This document shows, piece by piece, positions 53,471-62,444 of a stretch of DNA of 64,000 bases; within the stretch, counting starts at the first letter, position 1, and each line of letters starts with the position of its first letter. A program made the translations under genes and the position numbers. The stretch lies in assembly GCF_004363175.1 (NCBI RefSeq), contig NZ_SNYR01000001.1, positions 186,001-250,000 on the forward strand, in the 5' to 3' direction. The stretch comes from Maritalea mobilis (GTDB lineage: Bacteria > Pseudomonadota > Alphaproteobacteria > Rhizobiales > Devosiaceae). Below the pieces are notes generated by a model. The model ran no database searches. It saw only the letters and a program-made list of their open reading frames with translations, and was not told the origin of the DNA.

Positions 53471-54327
53471 GCGACAAAACTGACACGGCCAATCACGAAT
53501 TAGTCGGCGCGCAATTACGCGAACTTGATCGTGATGCCTATTTGGCCAGTCTTGTTCTGCCACAACAAGCTCGCTTTGCCGTGCAAACGCTCTATACCTT
53601 TTCCGCTGAACTCGCCGCGATCCGCCGCCGCGTCAGCGAGCCAATGCCGGGGGAGATTCGCCTGCAATTCTGGCGTGATGCGTTGGAAGGTGAGGGACAT
53701 GGCGATGTGGAAAGCAATCCGCTCGCCAAAGCGCTATTCGACACAATCAAAATTCATCAGCTATCCACTGTGCCGCTCATGCGCATGGTCGCAGCGCGTC
53801 GGTTCGATCTTTATCAAGACCCGATGCCTGATCAAAACCAGTTTGAAGGTTATGCAGGTGAGGTGGCGTCCATCAATCTGCAATATGCCGCACAAATTTG
53901 CGCAGGTGATGCAGCCGAACCTGAATCGTTCAACGATGCGGCTGGTCATTTGGGCGTCGCGCTGACCTATCTCCGCGCGCTTTATAGTTTCGAATATGAC
54001 CGTCGACGGGCGCAAATCTTCCTGCCGCTCAGCATTTTCAACGCTTACGGTCTTAGCGATGCTGAGATTTTGGCAGCAACAAAAAAACAAGAACTTGTGG
54101 CTGCATTATCTGCTTGCGCGGAAGAGGCGCGAGGCCATTTCGAAAAGGCCAGCACCGCCATCGGCGCGTTGCCCAACATCGCAAAACCTGCTTTTGCCTT
54201 GCTGCCCATCGTGGATGCGGACCTCAAACGTGTGGAAGATGCGTTGAAATCTGGTGATTGGCATGCCGCAAAAATGTCGGATTGGCGAAAAATACTCAAA
54301 ATCATATTTTGGGGATTGCGCAAATAG
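53467..54327 (+). CDS. Squalene/phytoene synthase-fold protein, NDUFAF6-like
   Basis: This 286-residue protein has the trans-isoprenyl synthase fold, but the first Asp-rich metal motif of true synthases is absent: the region reads FSAELAAIRRRVSEPMPGEIRLQFWRD. The second keeps only YDRRRAQIFLP. It is therefore likely not a prenyl synthase. It matches the C8orf38/NDUFAF6 group, linked to complex I assembly in mitochondria. Its start overlaps the NDUFAF3-like gene. It could be mis-annotated as phytoene synthase. Confidence 0.82.
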   Translation: MSDKTDTANHELVGAQLRELDRDAYLASLVLPQQARFAVQTLYTFSAELAAIRRRVSEPMPGEIRLQFWRDALEGEGHGDVESNPLAKALFDTIKIHQLSTVPLMRMVAARRFDLYQDPMPDQNQFEGYAGEVASINLQYAAQICAGDAAEPESFNDAAGHLGVALTYLRALYSFEYDRRRAQIFLPLSIFNAYGLSDAEILAATKKQELVAALSACAEEARGHFEKASTAIGALPNIAKPAFALLPIVDADLKRVEDALKSGDWHAAKMSDWRKILKIIFWGLRK

Positions 54328-54336
54328 GAGAGAAAA

Positions 54337-56082
54337 ATGGCCGAGCCGTTGCAATTAAGTGCTTTTGAAAAGTGGCGGCAACGCTTAGGGCCAGAGCTTA
54401 GCCGCACAGCCCAACGCTTTCCAATTCCCGTCGTGCTGATTGTCATCGCCACGATTCTCTTTTTGATCGAAGTGAATACATCGCCCGAGATCGAAGGCGA
54501 CATTCTGGCAAAAAGCGTTGTGACCTTAGCATTTTCCACATTATTCGCTGTCGCATGTCAGCTGATGGTGGAAACAGGCGTCTTGTCCAAACTGCTTTCT
54601 TGGATTTTGGCGGGCATTGGTCTGCTGGTGTTTGGCGCCACACTTTTCTTTGACAGCATGGCAATAGGCGAACCCTTCATGTGGGCGCCTATTTTGGTGC
54701 TGTTCACATCCGTTGCTCCGGCTTTGAAGCCGCGTGCGAACAGCTCACACAGCCAGCAAGATTTTTTCTGGTGGATCAACCATCGCTCCATTGTGGCAGC
54801 TTGCATCGCGGGCCTAGCATTCCTGCTGATCTTGCTAGGCATGGTTATCATTGAACGTTCTGTCGCAGTTCTCTTTAATATCGGCGTGGACCGATTGATT
54901 TATGGCTATTTGCTCACGCTAGCTGGCGTGCTTTTTGCGCCGATTTATTGGCTGGCGATGATTCCGGAAGTTACGCAATTTGACAAAGGCGAGCTGGAAC
55001 AACCAGACCCATTATCACGCGCGGTCGGCTTTCTGGGCCTTTACATCTTCACGCCATTCTTGTGTCTGTATTCGCTCATCCTCATGGCTTACGCCGCACA
55101 AATTTTGGTGCTGCAGACCTATCCGGAAGGCACCGTCGGCTGGATGGTGGTGGGCTTTATCTGCGTTGCCGGTCTAAACCATCTGCTGCTTTATCCGGGC
55201 TTTATGCGGGCAAAGCCTATGGTGGCACGCTATTTGCGCTACTGGCCATTTCTCGCCATCATCCCCTTGATCATGCTGGTCATCGCCATTCAAATCCGCG
55301 TCAGTCATTATGGCCTCACGCCAGAGCGGATTTTGTTGATTGCTGGCGCTGTATGGACAATTGCGATCATCGCGCTCGGAGTGTTTAACAAGCTCGATAT
55401 CAGGCTGCTACCCGGCCTCGCAGCGCTCATTCTGTTGCCCATTTCTTTTGGCCCGTTCAATATCGAAATGTGGGCTATGCGCGACCAATTGAGTCGCTTT
55501 GAGCAGAATTATGCAACGTGGCAAGATCAACAATCAGATGAAGCTGCCCAAGGCTTGCGCAGCGCCTCCAATTATTTGTTGAACTCTGCGGAAGGTCGAC
55601 AAGCGCTAACCCAAACATTGACCGTTAAGGGCATGGATGTGGAAGGCGAAATCACCCGTGAACAACTTACAGCGCTGTTGGGCGTGCCCGATATCGCGCC
55701 GACTTATCGCGATAATGAATTTGTGCTTTTGGCGCAAAAGGAGCCGGTTGATTTGAGCGGAGACTTCATTTTTTACGGCAGAGGCGAATTGCCGTGTTGT
55801 GAAAAGGAAGTCGGGCCGTACGAATTCAAATTGGATGATCGTGAATTGGTAATCACGCGCGACAATGAGCCCTTTGCCACTCATGATTTAACGCCGTGGG
55901 TGAACCAGCAAAATATGAGCGTCACCACGTTACGTGAACCGATGATTGAAATTCAGGCGGATGGCCGTACATTATTGCTTCTGGTCTACCACGCCACTTT
56001 CGAGCTAAAGCCCGACGAAGTGCGCAAACCGGCGCGTCTGGACTATTATGTGCTGGAGAAAAAAGGCAATGGCGCCAATTAG
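54337..56082 (+). CDS. DUF4153 multi-pass membrane protein
   Basis: This 581-residue protein has about ten to eleven hydrophobic helices in its first 380 residues, followed by a soluble C-terminal region of about 200 residues. That region contains [12 protein letters not shown], a motif whose paired cysteines stand out. The start lies nine bases after the NDUFAF6-like gene with GGAG-type spacing, so it belongs to the same operon. The function of DUF4153 is not known to me. Its stop overlaps that of trmFO (TTAG, 56079-56082). Confidence 0.82.
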   Translation: MAEPLQLSAFEKWRQRLGPELSRTAQRFPIPVVLIVIATILFLIEVNTSPEIEGDILAKSVVTLAFSTLFAVACQLMVETGVLSKLLSWILAGIGLLVFGATLFFDSMAIGEPFMWAPILVLFTSVAPALKPRANSSHSQQDFFWWINHRSIVAACIAGLAFLLILLGMVIIERSVAVLFNIGVDRLIYGYLLTLAGVLFAPIYWLAMIPEVTQFDKGELEQPDPLSRAVGFLGLYIFTPFLCLYSLILMAYAAQILVLQTYPEGTVGWMVVGFICVAGLNHLLLYPGFMRAKPMVARYLRYWPFLAIIPLIMLVIAIQIRVSHYGLTPERILLIAGAVWTIAIIALGVFNKLDIRLLPGLAALILLPISFGPFNIEMWAMRDQLSRFEQNYATWQDQQSDEAAQGLRSASNYLLNSAEGRQALTQTLTVKGMDVEGEITREQLTALLGVPDIAPTYRDNEFVLLAQKEPVDLSGDFIFYGRGELPCCEKEVGPYEFKLDDRELVITRDNEPFATHDLTPWVNQQNMSVTTLREPMIEIQADGRTLLLLVYHATFELKPDEVRKPARLDYYVLEKKGNGAN

Positions 56083-57464
56083 CGCCATTGTTCCAAATCA
56101 ACCAATGCTCGTGCCGATGTAGCTTGCTTTTTCGCCTTGCCACGATCCGGCCCGCGCCAGCGTTTCACGCCTTCTGGCTTTGTCACCTCAATTGGTGGAA
56201 ACAGGCCAAAATTCACATTCATCGGCTGGAAGCTTTTGATGCCATTGCTCTCATCTGCAAGGTGACCACCCGTAATGTGGTTCACCAATGCACCAAGCGC
56301 AGTGGTTTTTGGCGGGGCATCAATTTCATTGCCCAAAATCTCATGAGCAGCCAAACGACCAACAACAAGGCCAAGGCCCGCACTTTCCACATAGCCCTCA
56401 ACCCCAGTCACTTGCCCGGCAAAGCGCAAACGCGGGTCTGCTTTCATGCGTAATTGACCATCCAGCAAAACGGGTGAGTTCAAAAATGTGTTGCGGTGCA
56501 AGCCACCAAGGCGGGCAAATTTCGCGTCTTCCAAACCAGGAATCATGCGGAAAATATCGGCCTGCGCGCCATATTTAAGTTTGGTCTGGAAACCAACCAT
56601 GTTCCAAAGCGTGCCCAACGCATTATCTTGCCGCAATTGCACAATGGCATGTGGTTTCACATCAGGATTGTTTGGGTTGGTCAAGCCAACGGGCTTCATT
56701 GGCCCAAAGCGCAATGTTTCGCGCCCGCGTTCGGCCATCACTTCAATCGGCAAACATCCATCAAAATAGGGTACATTTTCCCATTCTTTGAATTCGGTTT
56801 TGTCGCCTTCAAGCAGCGCATCGATAAAGGCATTATATTGCTCTTCATCCATCGGGCAGTTCAAATAATCGGCGCCAGTGCCGCCCGGGCCTGCTTTGTC
56901 GTAGCGAGATTGCGCCCACACCACATCAAAATTGATGCTTTCCTTATGGATGATTGGGGCAATCGCATCGAAAAATGAAAGCGAATCTTCGCCTGTCAGC
57001 GATTGAATGCCCTGCGCCAACGCCTCAGAGGTGAGGGGGCCAGTAGCAATAATCACATGTTTCCACTCTTGAGGGGGCAACCCAGCCACTTCACCGCGTT
57101 CGATGGTGATGTTCGGGTGGGCTTCCAACTGCGCGGTCACAGCTTGTGAAAACACATCGCGGTCAACGGCCAAGGCACCGCCTGCTGGCAATTTGGCTTT
57201 TTCCGCAGCGCTCATCACGATTGAGTTGCAGCGGCGCATTTCTTCATGCAACAAGCCGACCGCATTATTTTCATAATCGTCAGAACGGAAGGAGTTGGAG
57301 CAAACAAGTTCAGCCAACCCATCTGTCTGGTGCGCATCGGTTTTGCGCACGGGGCGCATTTCATGCAGCACAACTTGAACGCCAAGTTCAGCGGCCTGCC
57401 AAGCAGCTTCAGAGCCAGCAAGGCCACCACCAATGATATGCAAAGTTTTTGAATGATCTGTCAT
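56079..57464 (-). CDS. trmFO: Folate-dependent tRNA (uracil-54) methyltransferase TrmFO
   Basis: This 461-residue FAD/folate enzyme makes 5-methyluridine at position 54 of tRNA. The FAD-binding motif [13 protein letters not shown] is at residues 10-22, followed by [22 protein letters not shown] and GPMKPVGL, both family marks, and [13 protein letters not shown]. The start MTDHSKT is chosen by homology; the open frame extends upstream with non-family sequence. It has no clear binding site. The 3' end meets the DUF4153 gene tail to tail. Confidence 0.95.
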   Translation of the reverse strand: MTDHSKTLHIIGGGLAGSEAAWQAAELGVQVVLHEMRPVRKTDAHQTDGLAELVCSNSFRSDDYENNAVGLLHEEMRRCNSIVMSAAEKAKLPAGGALAVDRDVFSQAVTAQLEAHPNITIERGEVAGLPPQEWKHVIIATGPLTSEALAQGIQSLTGEDSLSFFDAIAPIIHKESINFDVVWAQSRYDKAGPGGTGADYLNCPMDEEQYNAFIDALLEGDKTEFKEWENVPYFDGCLPIEVMAERGRETLRFGPMKPVGLTNPNNPDVKPHAIVQLRQDNALGTLWNMVGFQTKLKYGAQADIFRMIPGLEDAKFARLGGLHRNTFLNSPVLLDGQLRMKADPRLRFAGQVTGVEGYVESAGLGLVVGRLAAHEILGNEIDAPPKTTALGALVNHITGGHLADESNGIKSFQPMNVNFGLFPPIEVTKPEGVKRWRGPDRGKAKKQATSARALVDLEQWR

Positions 57465-57513
57465 GGGGGCAGTTAGCAAGGAAAGGAGGGAGAGTGCAAC
57501 AAAATTCAGACAC

Positions 57514-57541
57514 AAAAAAACACCCGCGAAAGTCGCGGGTG
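57514..57541 (-). terminator. Terminator of the DUF1127 gene
   Basis: On the minus strand CACCCGCGA pairs with TCGCGGGTG (arms 57521-57529 and 57533-57541) over three bases, and seven T follow (57520-57514). It lies 38 bases after the DUF1127 stop. It also separates that gene from trmFO. Confidence 0.92.
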
Positions 57542-57579
57542 CTTAAAGATTTGGGAGGTCTTTGTGAGCGCTCAACGCA

Positions 57580-57729
57580 TTAGATGCGTTCAGCATGCTC
57601 ACGTGCCAATGGCTGGATGTCACCGCGTGTGATGCCCAAATCGTTCAATTCACGATCATCAAGAGCGCTCAGTTCACGAACTGTTTTGCGGTATGAAGCC
57701 CAGCGGCGAAAAGTTTTACCAAAATCCAT
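57580..57729 (-). CDS. Small DUF1127 protein
   Basis: A 49-residue protein starts MDFGKTFRRWASYRKTVREL and continues SALDDRELNDLGITRGDI, the complete signature of the arginine-rich DUF1127/YjiS family. The start has a strong GGAG eight bases upstream and the stop is followed by a strong terminator, so it is an independent short transcript. In alphaproteobacteria such proteins are abundant, often stress- or phosphate-related, and can act on RNA turnover; the exact role here is unknown. Confidence 0.9.
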   Translation of the reverse strand: MDFGKTFRRWASYRKTVRELSALDDRELNDLGITRGDIQPLAREHAERI

Positions 57730-58159
57730 CGCTCATCTCCTTGGTTTGCGTTGGTGTGTTCCGTTTGTTGTCCTGTATATAGTCCTGCCTCTTGCGCATG
57801 AGTAGACGGTTTTTTTGCAACGCGCCTATGCATTTTTTGCAGGGCTGGTTAAGAGGTGGTTGCTTTGGCCTTATGGCCTGTATCAATTTGAATTTCAGGC
57901 TTGAACAATCCAAGGTGATCATTTTCCTTGGTCACGCTGCAATCCAGTTCCAACAAGGTCTGGCGTATATGAAACAAGTCTTTAATGGAGGTCATTAACG
58001 TGCGATGCATGGCTTTGTCCTCGGGGCAATAGTGATAAATACACCGCCAGTGTAACCGCTATTGAAAAGGCCCCAAAACGCAAAACATGCGGCCCAGATA
58101 TGTGTGAGCCGCATGCAAGTCTTGTATAAGTGTCATAAACTTTTGCTAGGGTGCAGTCT
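57730..58159. other. 430-base region between DUF1127 and uvrA
   Basis: It holds the DUF1127 promoter and the uvrA 3' end. Open frames on both strands here (for example at 57792-57998) lack binding sites and recognisable sequence, so I call none. A hairpin near 58082-58115 is listed separately. I see no structured RNA I can name. Confidence 0.5.
58082..58115 (-). terminator. Possible terminator of uvrA
   Basis: CATGCGGC (58086-58093) pairs with GCCGCATG (58108-58115) over 14 bases. On the minus strand it is followed by TTTT, 45 bases after the uvrA stop. The large loop and short T-tract make it weak. Confidence 0.45.
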
Positions 58160-61042
58160 TTATTCTGCTGCATCCTGCGCTGTGGGGCGACGCTCCAGCA
58201 GCTCCTTCAGAAACCGTCCTGTGTGTGAGCGTGGCTCGTCGATGATCGCCTCTGGTGGGCCTTTGGCCACCAGCTCACCACCACCATCGCCGCCTTCGGG
58301 ACCAAGATCGATCACCCAGTCAGCAGTTTTCACCACTTCTAGGTTGTGCTCAATCACAACAACTGTGTTGCCCTGGTCAACCAACTCATGCAGCACCTCA
58401 AGCAATTTGGCTACATCATGGAAGTGCAAGCCAGTGGTCGGCTCGTCCAACACATAAAGCGTGCGGCCTGTTGCCCGTTTAGAAAGCTCTTTAGAGAGTT
58501 TCACCCGCTGGGCTTCACCGCCAGATAGAGTCGTCGCCTGTTGGCCGATCTTGACATAGCCGAGACCAACCCGTTGCAGCGTGATCATCTTGTCGCGAAT
58601 GGCTGGCACAGCAGAGAAGAACTCGACGCCTTCATCTACAGTCATTTCCAGCACGTCAGAGATGGACTTGCCTTTAAACTGAACTTCAAGCGTTTCACGA
58701 TTGTAGCGTTTACCGTGGCAAACATCACAGGTCACATAAACGTCTGGCAAGAAGTGCATTTCAATCTTCAAAACGCCATCACCCTGACACGCCTCACAGC
58801 GCCCGCCTTTCACGTTGAACGAGAAGCGGCCTGGTGCATAGCCACGCGCCTTGGCTTCTGGAAGCCCAGCAAACCATTCGCGAATTGGCGTAAAGGCCCC
58901 GGTATAGGTGGCCGGGTTAGACCGTGGAGTTCTGCCAATTGGGCTTTGGTCAATATCAATTACCTTGTCCAAAAACTCCAAGCCGAGCAATTGATCATGT
59001 GGGGCAGGTGTCAAACGTGCGCCGTTCAATTTGCGCGCAATGCCCGCATACATTGTATCCAGGATCAATGTCGACTTGCCGCCGCCGGAAACACCCGTGA
59101 TCGCAACAAAGCACCCCAAAGGAATGTCTACATCAACATTCTTCAAATTGTTGCCTGTCGCCCCGGTGACAGAGATTTTGCGTGTATCGGAAATAGGACG
59201 CCGCTCCGCAGGCACTTTCACGCCCATTTTGCCCGACAAATATTGTCCAGTTAGGCTGGTCTTGTGCTTGATGATGTCTTGTGGCTTGCCCGCAGCAACA
59301 ATCTGGCCACCATGTACGCCAGCGCCCGGGCCAATATCCACCACATGATCCGCAGTCAGAATAGCATCTTCATCATGTTCAACCACAATCACGGTGTTGC
59401 CCAAATCGCGCAGGCGCCGCAATGTGTCGAGCAAACGCGCATTGTCGCGTTGGTGGAGGCCGATGGACGGCTCGTCCAGCACATAAAGTACACCTGTCAA
59501 GCCTGAACCAATTTGCGACGCCAACCGAATCCGTTGGCTTTCACCGCCGGAGAGCGTGCCGGAATTGCGCGATAGGCTAAGATAATCTAGGCCCACATCC
59601 ACAAGGAAGGTAAGACGATCGCGAATTTCTTTCAAAATCCGTTCGCCAATTTCCTTTTGGGTAGCGGTGAGTTTCGCTGAAATCTGATCAAACCAAATAT
59701 GCGCTTCGCGGATCGATTTTTGCGACACTTCGCCAATATGCTTGCCGTCAATTTTCACCGCCAAAGCTTCAGGCTTGAGGCGGTAGCCACCGCAGGAATC
59801 ACACGGCGCAGAAGACATATATTTTTCGATCTCTTCACGCATCCCAGCGCTTTCCGTCTCGCGGTAACGACGGGAAAGATTGCCCACAACCCCTTCAAAC
59901 GCCTTTTGCGTTTTGTAAGAGCGCAAGCCATCATCATAAACAAATTCGATTTTTTTGCCCCCGGTACCGAACAGCACAGCTTTGCGCACATCTTCAGGTA
60001 AGTCGCGCCACGCCGTTTCCATTGAGGCGCCATACGCTTTGCAAACAGCCTGCAATGTCTGTGCGTAATAAGGGGCAGAGGTGCGCGACCATGGCGCAAT
60101 GGCACCCTTTTTCAGACTCAGAGAATCGTCCGGCACCACCAAATCTTCACTGACCTTGGATTCCGCACCCAAGCCATCACATTTAGGGCAAGCGCCAAAT
60201 GGGTTGTTAAACGAGAAAAGCCGCGGTTCAATCTCTGCAATTGTAAAGCCGGAAACAGGGCAGGCGAACTTTTCAGAGAACACCAATTGTTCATTTTCGC
60301 CATCGCTGCCGACAATCTCAGCAATCGCAATGCCCTCGGCCAGTTGCAACGCGGTTTCAAAGCTCTCGGCCAACCGCGCCTGCATATCGCTGGACACAAC
60401 GATCCGATCGACGACCACATCAATATTATGTTTGAATTTCTTGTCGAGGGCAGGCGCGTCTGGAATTTCGTAAAACTCGCCATCAATGCGCACACGCTGA
60501 AAGCCGCGCTTCATCAAAGCAGCAAGCTCTTTCTTATATTCACCTTTCCGGCCACGCACGATTGGCGCAAGCAGATAAAGCCGTGTGCCTTCTTCAAGTG
60601 CCAGCACCTTATCGACCATCTGGGTCACTGTCTGGCTTTCAATCGGCAATCCCGTTGCAGGAGAATAGGGAATGCCCACACGCGCAAACAGCAAGCGCAA
60701 ATAATCGTAAATCTCGGTTACAGTACCCACTGTAGAACGTGGGTTCTTAGACGTTGTTTTCTGCTCAATCGAAATAGCAGGAGACAAGCCATCAATCTGT
60801 TCCACATCCGGCTTTTGCATCATTTCAAGGAACTGGCGCGCATAGGCCGAAAGGCTCTCTACATAGCGGCGCTGCCCCTCCGCATAAATCGTATCAAAGG
60901 CCAAAGAAGATTTGCCCGAGCCAGAAAGCCCGGTCATCACGATCAATTCATCACGCGGCAACGTGAGATCGACAGATTTAAGATTATGTTCTTTGGCGCC
61001 ACGAATAATGATTTCGCGATTGTGATGTGCCGATTTCGACAT
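58160..61042 (-). CDS. uvrA: Excinuclease ABC subunit A
   Basis: This 960-residue damage-recognition ATPase of nucleotide excision repair has Walker A1 GLSGSGKSS (38-46) and a second site [10 protein letters not shown]. Both signature motifs are present ([12 protein letters not shown] and [12 protein letters not shown]), as are zinc-binding CxxC pairs ([16 protein letters not shown] with CDVCHGKR). The start has AGGAAG. The upstream promoter is covered by a LexA box, so SOS induction is expected. It is divergent from ssb. Confidence 0.97.
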   Translation of the reverse strand: MSKSAHHNREIIIRGAKEHNLKSVDLTLPRDELIVMTGLSGSGKSSLAFDTIYAEGQRRYVESLSAYARQFLEMMQKPDVEQIDGLSPAISIEQKTTSKNPRSTVGTVTEIYDYLRLLFARVGIPYSPATGLPIESQTVTQMVDKVLALEEGTRLYLLAPIVRGRKGEYKKELAALMKRGFQRVRIDGEFYEIPDAPALDKKFKHNIDVVVDRIVVSSDMQARLAESFETALQLAEGIAIAEIVGSDGENEQLVFSEKFACPVSGFTIAEIEPRLFSFNNPFGACPKCDGLGAESKVSEDLVVPDDSLSLKKGAIAPWSRTSAPYYAQTLQAVCKAYGASMETAWRDLPEDVRKAVLFGTGGKKIEFVYDDGLRSYKTQKAFEGVVGNLSRRYRETESAGMREEIEKYMSSAPCDSCGGYRLKPEALAVKIDGKHIGEVSQKSIREAHIWFDQISAKLTATQKEIGERILKEIRDRLTFLVDVGLDYLSLSRNSGTLSGGESQRIRLASQIGSGLTGVLYVLDEPSIGLHQRDNARLLDTLRRLRDLGNTVIVVEHDEDAILTADHVVDIGPGAGVHGGQIVAAGKPQDIIKHKTSLTGQYLSGKMGVKVPAERRPISDTRKISVTGATGNNLKNVDVDIPLGCFVAITGVSGGGKSTLILDTMYAGIARKLNGARLTPAPHDQLLGLEFLDKVIDIDQSPIGRTPRSNPATYTGAFTPIREWFAGLPEAKARGYAPGRFSFNVKGGRCEACQGDGVLKIEMHFLPDVYVTCDVCHGKRYNRETLEVQFKGKSISDVLEMTVDEGVEFFSAVPAIRDKMITLQRVGLGYVKIGQQATTLSGGEAQRVKLSKELSKRATGRTLYVLDEPTTGLHFHDVAKLLEVLHELVDQGNTVVVIEHNLEVVKTADWVIDLGPEGGDGGGELVAKGPPEAIIDEPRSHTGRFLKELLERRPTAQDAAE

Positions 61043-61153
61043 GTAGACTTCCTGCTTGTTCCTGCGGCATGAGCCAGGCTGATTGATCTGCGACGCTCAA
61101 CCTAGGGTGCTTAAAAATGAATCACAAGAGTTGACTTTGCTCGATTTTATGTA

Positions 61154-61168
61154 GAACATAAATAGAAC
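61154..61168. promoter_or_regulatory. LexA (SOS) box between uvrA and ssb
   Basis: GAAC-ATAAATA-GAAC is an exact match to the alphaproteobacterial LexA site (GTTC-N7-GTTC on the other strand). A third GAAC at 61177-61180 follows with an eight-base gap. It lies 112 bases from uvrA and 171 from ssb. Confidence 0.88.
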
Positions 61169-61185
61169 AAATAAATGAACGTCAA
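61157..61185 (-). promoter_or_regulatory. Candidate uvrA promoter under the LexA box
   Basis: On the minus strand TTGACG (61185-61180), a 17-base spacer and TTTATG (61162-61157) form a -35/-10 pair. The LexA box covers the -10, as expected for a repressed promoter. The -10 match is modest. Confidence 0.5.
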
Positions 61186-61338
61186 GTGGATTGTGGATGA
61201 GTGAGAAACACTTCTTCATTCTCTTGGCGTGTTGTGCACATAAACTCTACGATTAAAACGTGAAATTGGATGCACATAATTTGGTTGCACATATTGGATT
61301 GATCTCAATTCAATATGACGCCTGAAAGGGAAGAAACG

Positions 61339-61833
61339 ATGGCAGGCAGTGTTAATAAGGTAATTTTGGTTGGTAATCTTGGTGCTGACCCCGAGGTGCG
61401 CAACACCAATGATGGTCGCCCCATCGTGAATCTGCGTATTGCGACATCTGAGCGGTGGCGCGACAAAAACTCAGGCGAACAGCGTGAGCGTACAGAATGG
61501 CACCGCGTGGTGATCTTCAATGAAGGTCTGTGCCGCGTGGCGGAACAATATCTTCGCAAAGGCTCAACTGTTTATATTGAAGGCCAGTTGCAAACCCGCA
61601 AATGGCAGGATCAGGACGGTAATGACCGTTACTCAACTGAGATCGTGTTGCAGGGCTTCAACTCAACCCTGACCATGCTTGGTGGCCGCAGCGACAATGC
61701 GGGTGACAGCAACTATGGCGGTGGCGGCGGTTCCTCATATGGCGGGAACAACAATCAAGGCGGTGGTGGTCGTCCACAAGCGAATGCTCCAGCATTTGAC
61801 GCTGGCGATATGGATGATGACATTCCATTCTAA
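61339..61833 (+). CDS. ssb: Single-stranded DNA-binding protein
   Basis: This 164-residue protein has the OB fold ([18 protein letters not shown] to about residue 110), a Gly/Asn-rich flexible linker, and the acidic C-terminal tip DMDDDIPF that recruits repair and replication partners. The ATG at 61339 follows GGAAG, giving the standard MAGSVNK start. It shares its upstream region, with the SOS box, with uvrA. Confidence 0.96.
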   Translation: MAGSVNKVILVGNLGADPEVRNTNDGRPIVNLRIATSERWRDKNSGEQRERTEWHRVVIFNEGLCRVAEQYLRKGSTVYIEGQLQTRKWQDQDGNDRYSTEIVLQGFNSTLTMLGGRSDNAGDSNYGGGGGSSYGGNNNQGGGGRPQANAPAFDAGDMDDDIPF

Positions 61834-61855
61834 GCCGCAAGCTAAAACCTGAACA

Positions 61856-61888
61856 TAAAAAAGGCCGCTCAATTTGAGCGGCCTTTTT
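61856..61888. terminator. Bidirectional terminator between ssb and the hypothetical gene
   Basis: GGCCGCTC (61863-61870) pairs with GAGCGGCC (61876-61883), with A-rich sequence before and TTTTT after. The stem thus has a T-tract on both strands and can end ssb and the gene at 61908. Confidence 0.92.
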
Positions 61889-61907
61889 GCTTGGAATTTT
61901 AAGTGCT

Positions 61908-62444
61908 TTAGCTCTTGGAGAACGGAATGTTCGCCGTAGACTTGCCACCGCTTTCCTTATGCAAAATATCAAACTTCACAACAATCTGGCCGTTACGGAG
62001 CTGAAGACCAACTCCAATATCAAACGCATCGTCATTCTCTGCCTTCACATTCAGCAAGGAGAAATTGAGGTTTTTGCCTGAACGACGGCCGATGGCAACG
62101 CCTTGGAAGCTCGTGTTAGAAGACATTACAGCTTCAAACCGACGATTTTTCTCAACATAAGCGACGGTGCCGCGCATCGATAAAGTTGTGCCAGCCAAAG
62201 AACACCGACCGCGCAGACCAATGCGATCTGGTCCTGTATCTGTGAAATCCATTTTGCACAAAACGGTTTCGTCTTCACCAGTGGAGGCGAGTTTAGCTTC
62301 GCCACGGCCACGCCAATTGCCAACATAGCTTTTCAGCAATTCTATATCGGCTTTGCCCGCGAAACTGGGTGTTGAAAAGCCACTGGCCAAAACAGCGCCC
62401 AAAATCAGCGCTTTAAAAGCATTCGCGATATGCTTGAAATTCAT
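61908..62444 (-). CDS. Exported hypothetical protein
   Basis: This 178-residue protein has a signal peptide (ALILGAVLASGFSTPSFA) and a mature part rich in beta strands, opening LLKSYVGNWRGRGEAKL, which resembles lipocalin-like or other small beta-barrel proteins. A cysteine pair (CKMDF and GRCSLAG) might form a disulfide. I do not recognise a specific family. Its start overlaps the stop of the RND transporter by four bases, so it is probably an accessory periplasmic partner of that transporter. Confidence 0.78.
   Translation of the reverse strand: MNFKHIANAFKALILGAVLASGFSTPSFAGKADIELLKSYVGNWRGRGEAKLASTGEDETVLCKMDFTDTGPDRIGLRGRCSLAGTTLSMRGTVAYVEKNRRFEAVMSSNTSFQGVAIGRRSGKNLNFSLLNVKAENDDAFDIGVGLQLRNGQIVVKFDILHKESGGKSTANIPFSKS

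Noticed and set aside
57792-57998. Plus-strand 68-codon frame between DUF1127 and uvrA
   Set aside because: It has no ribosome binding site, no recognisable family, and the sequence looks random.
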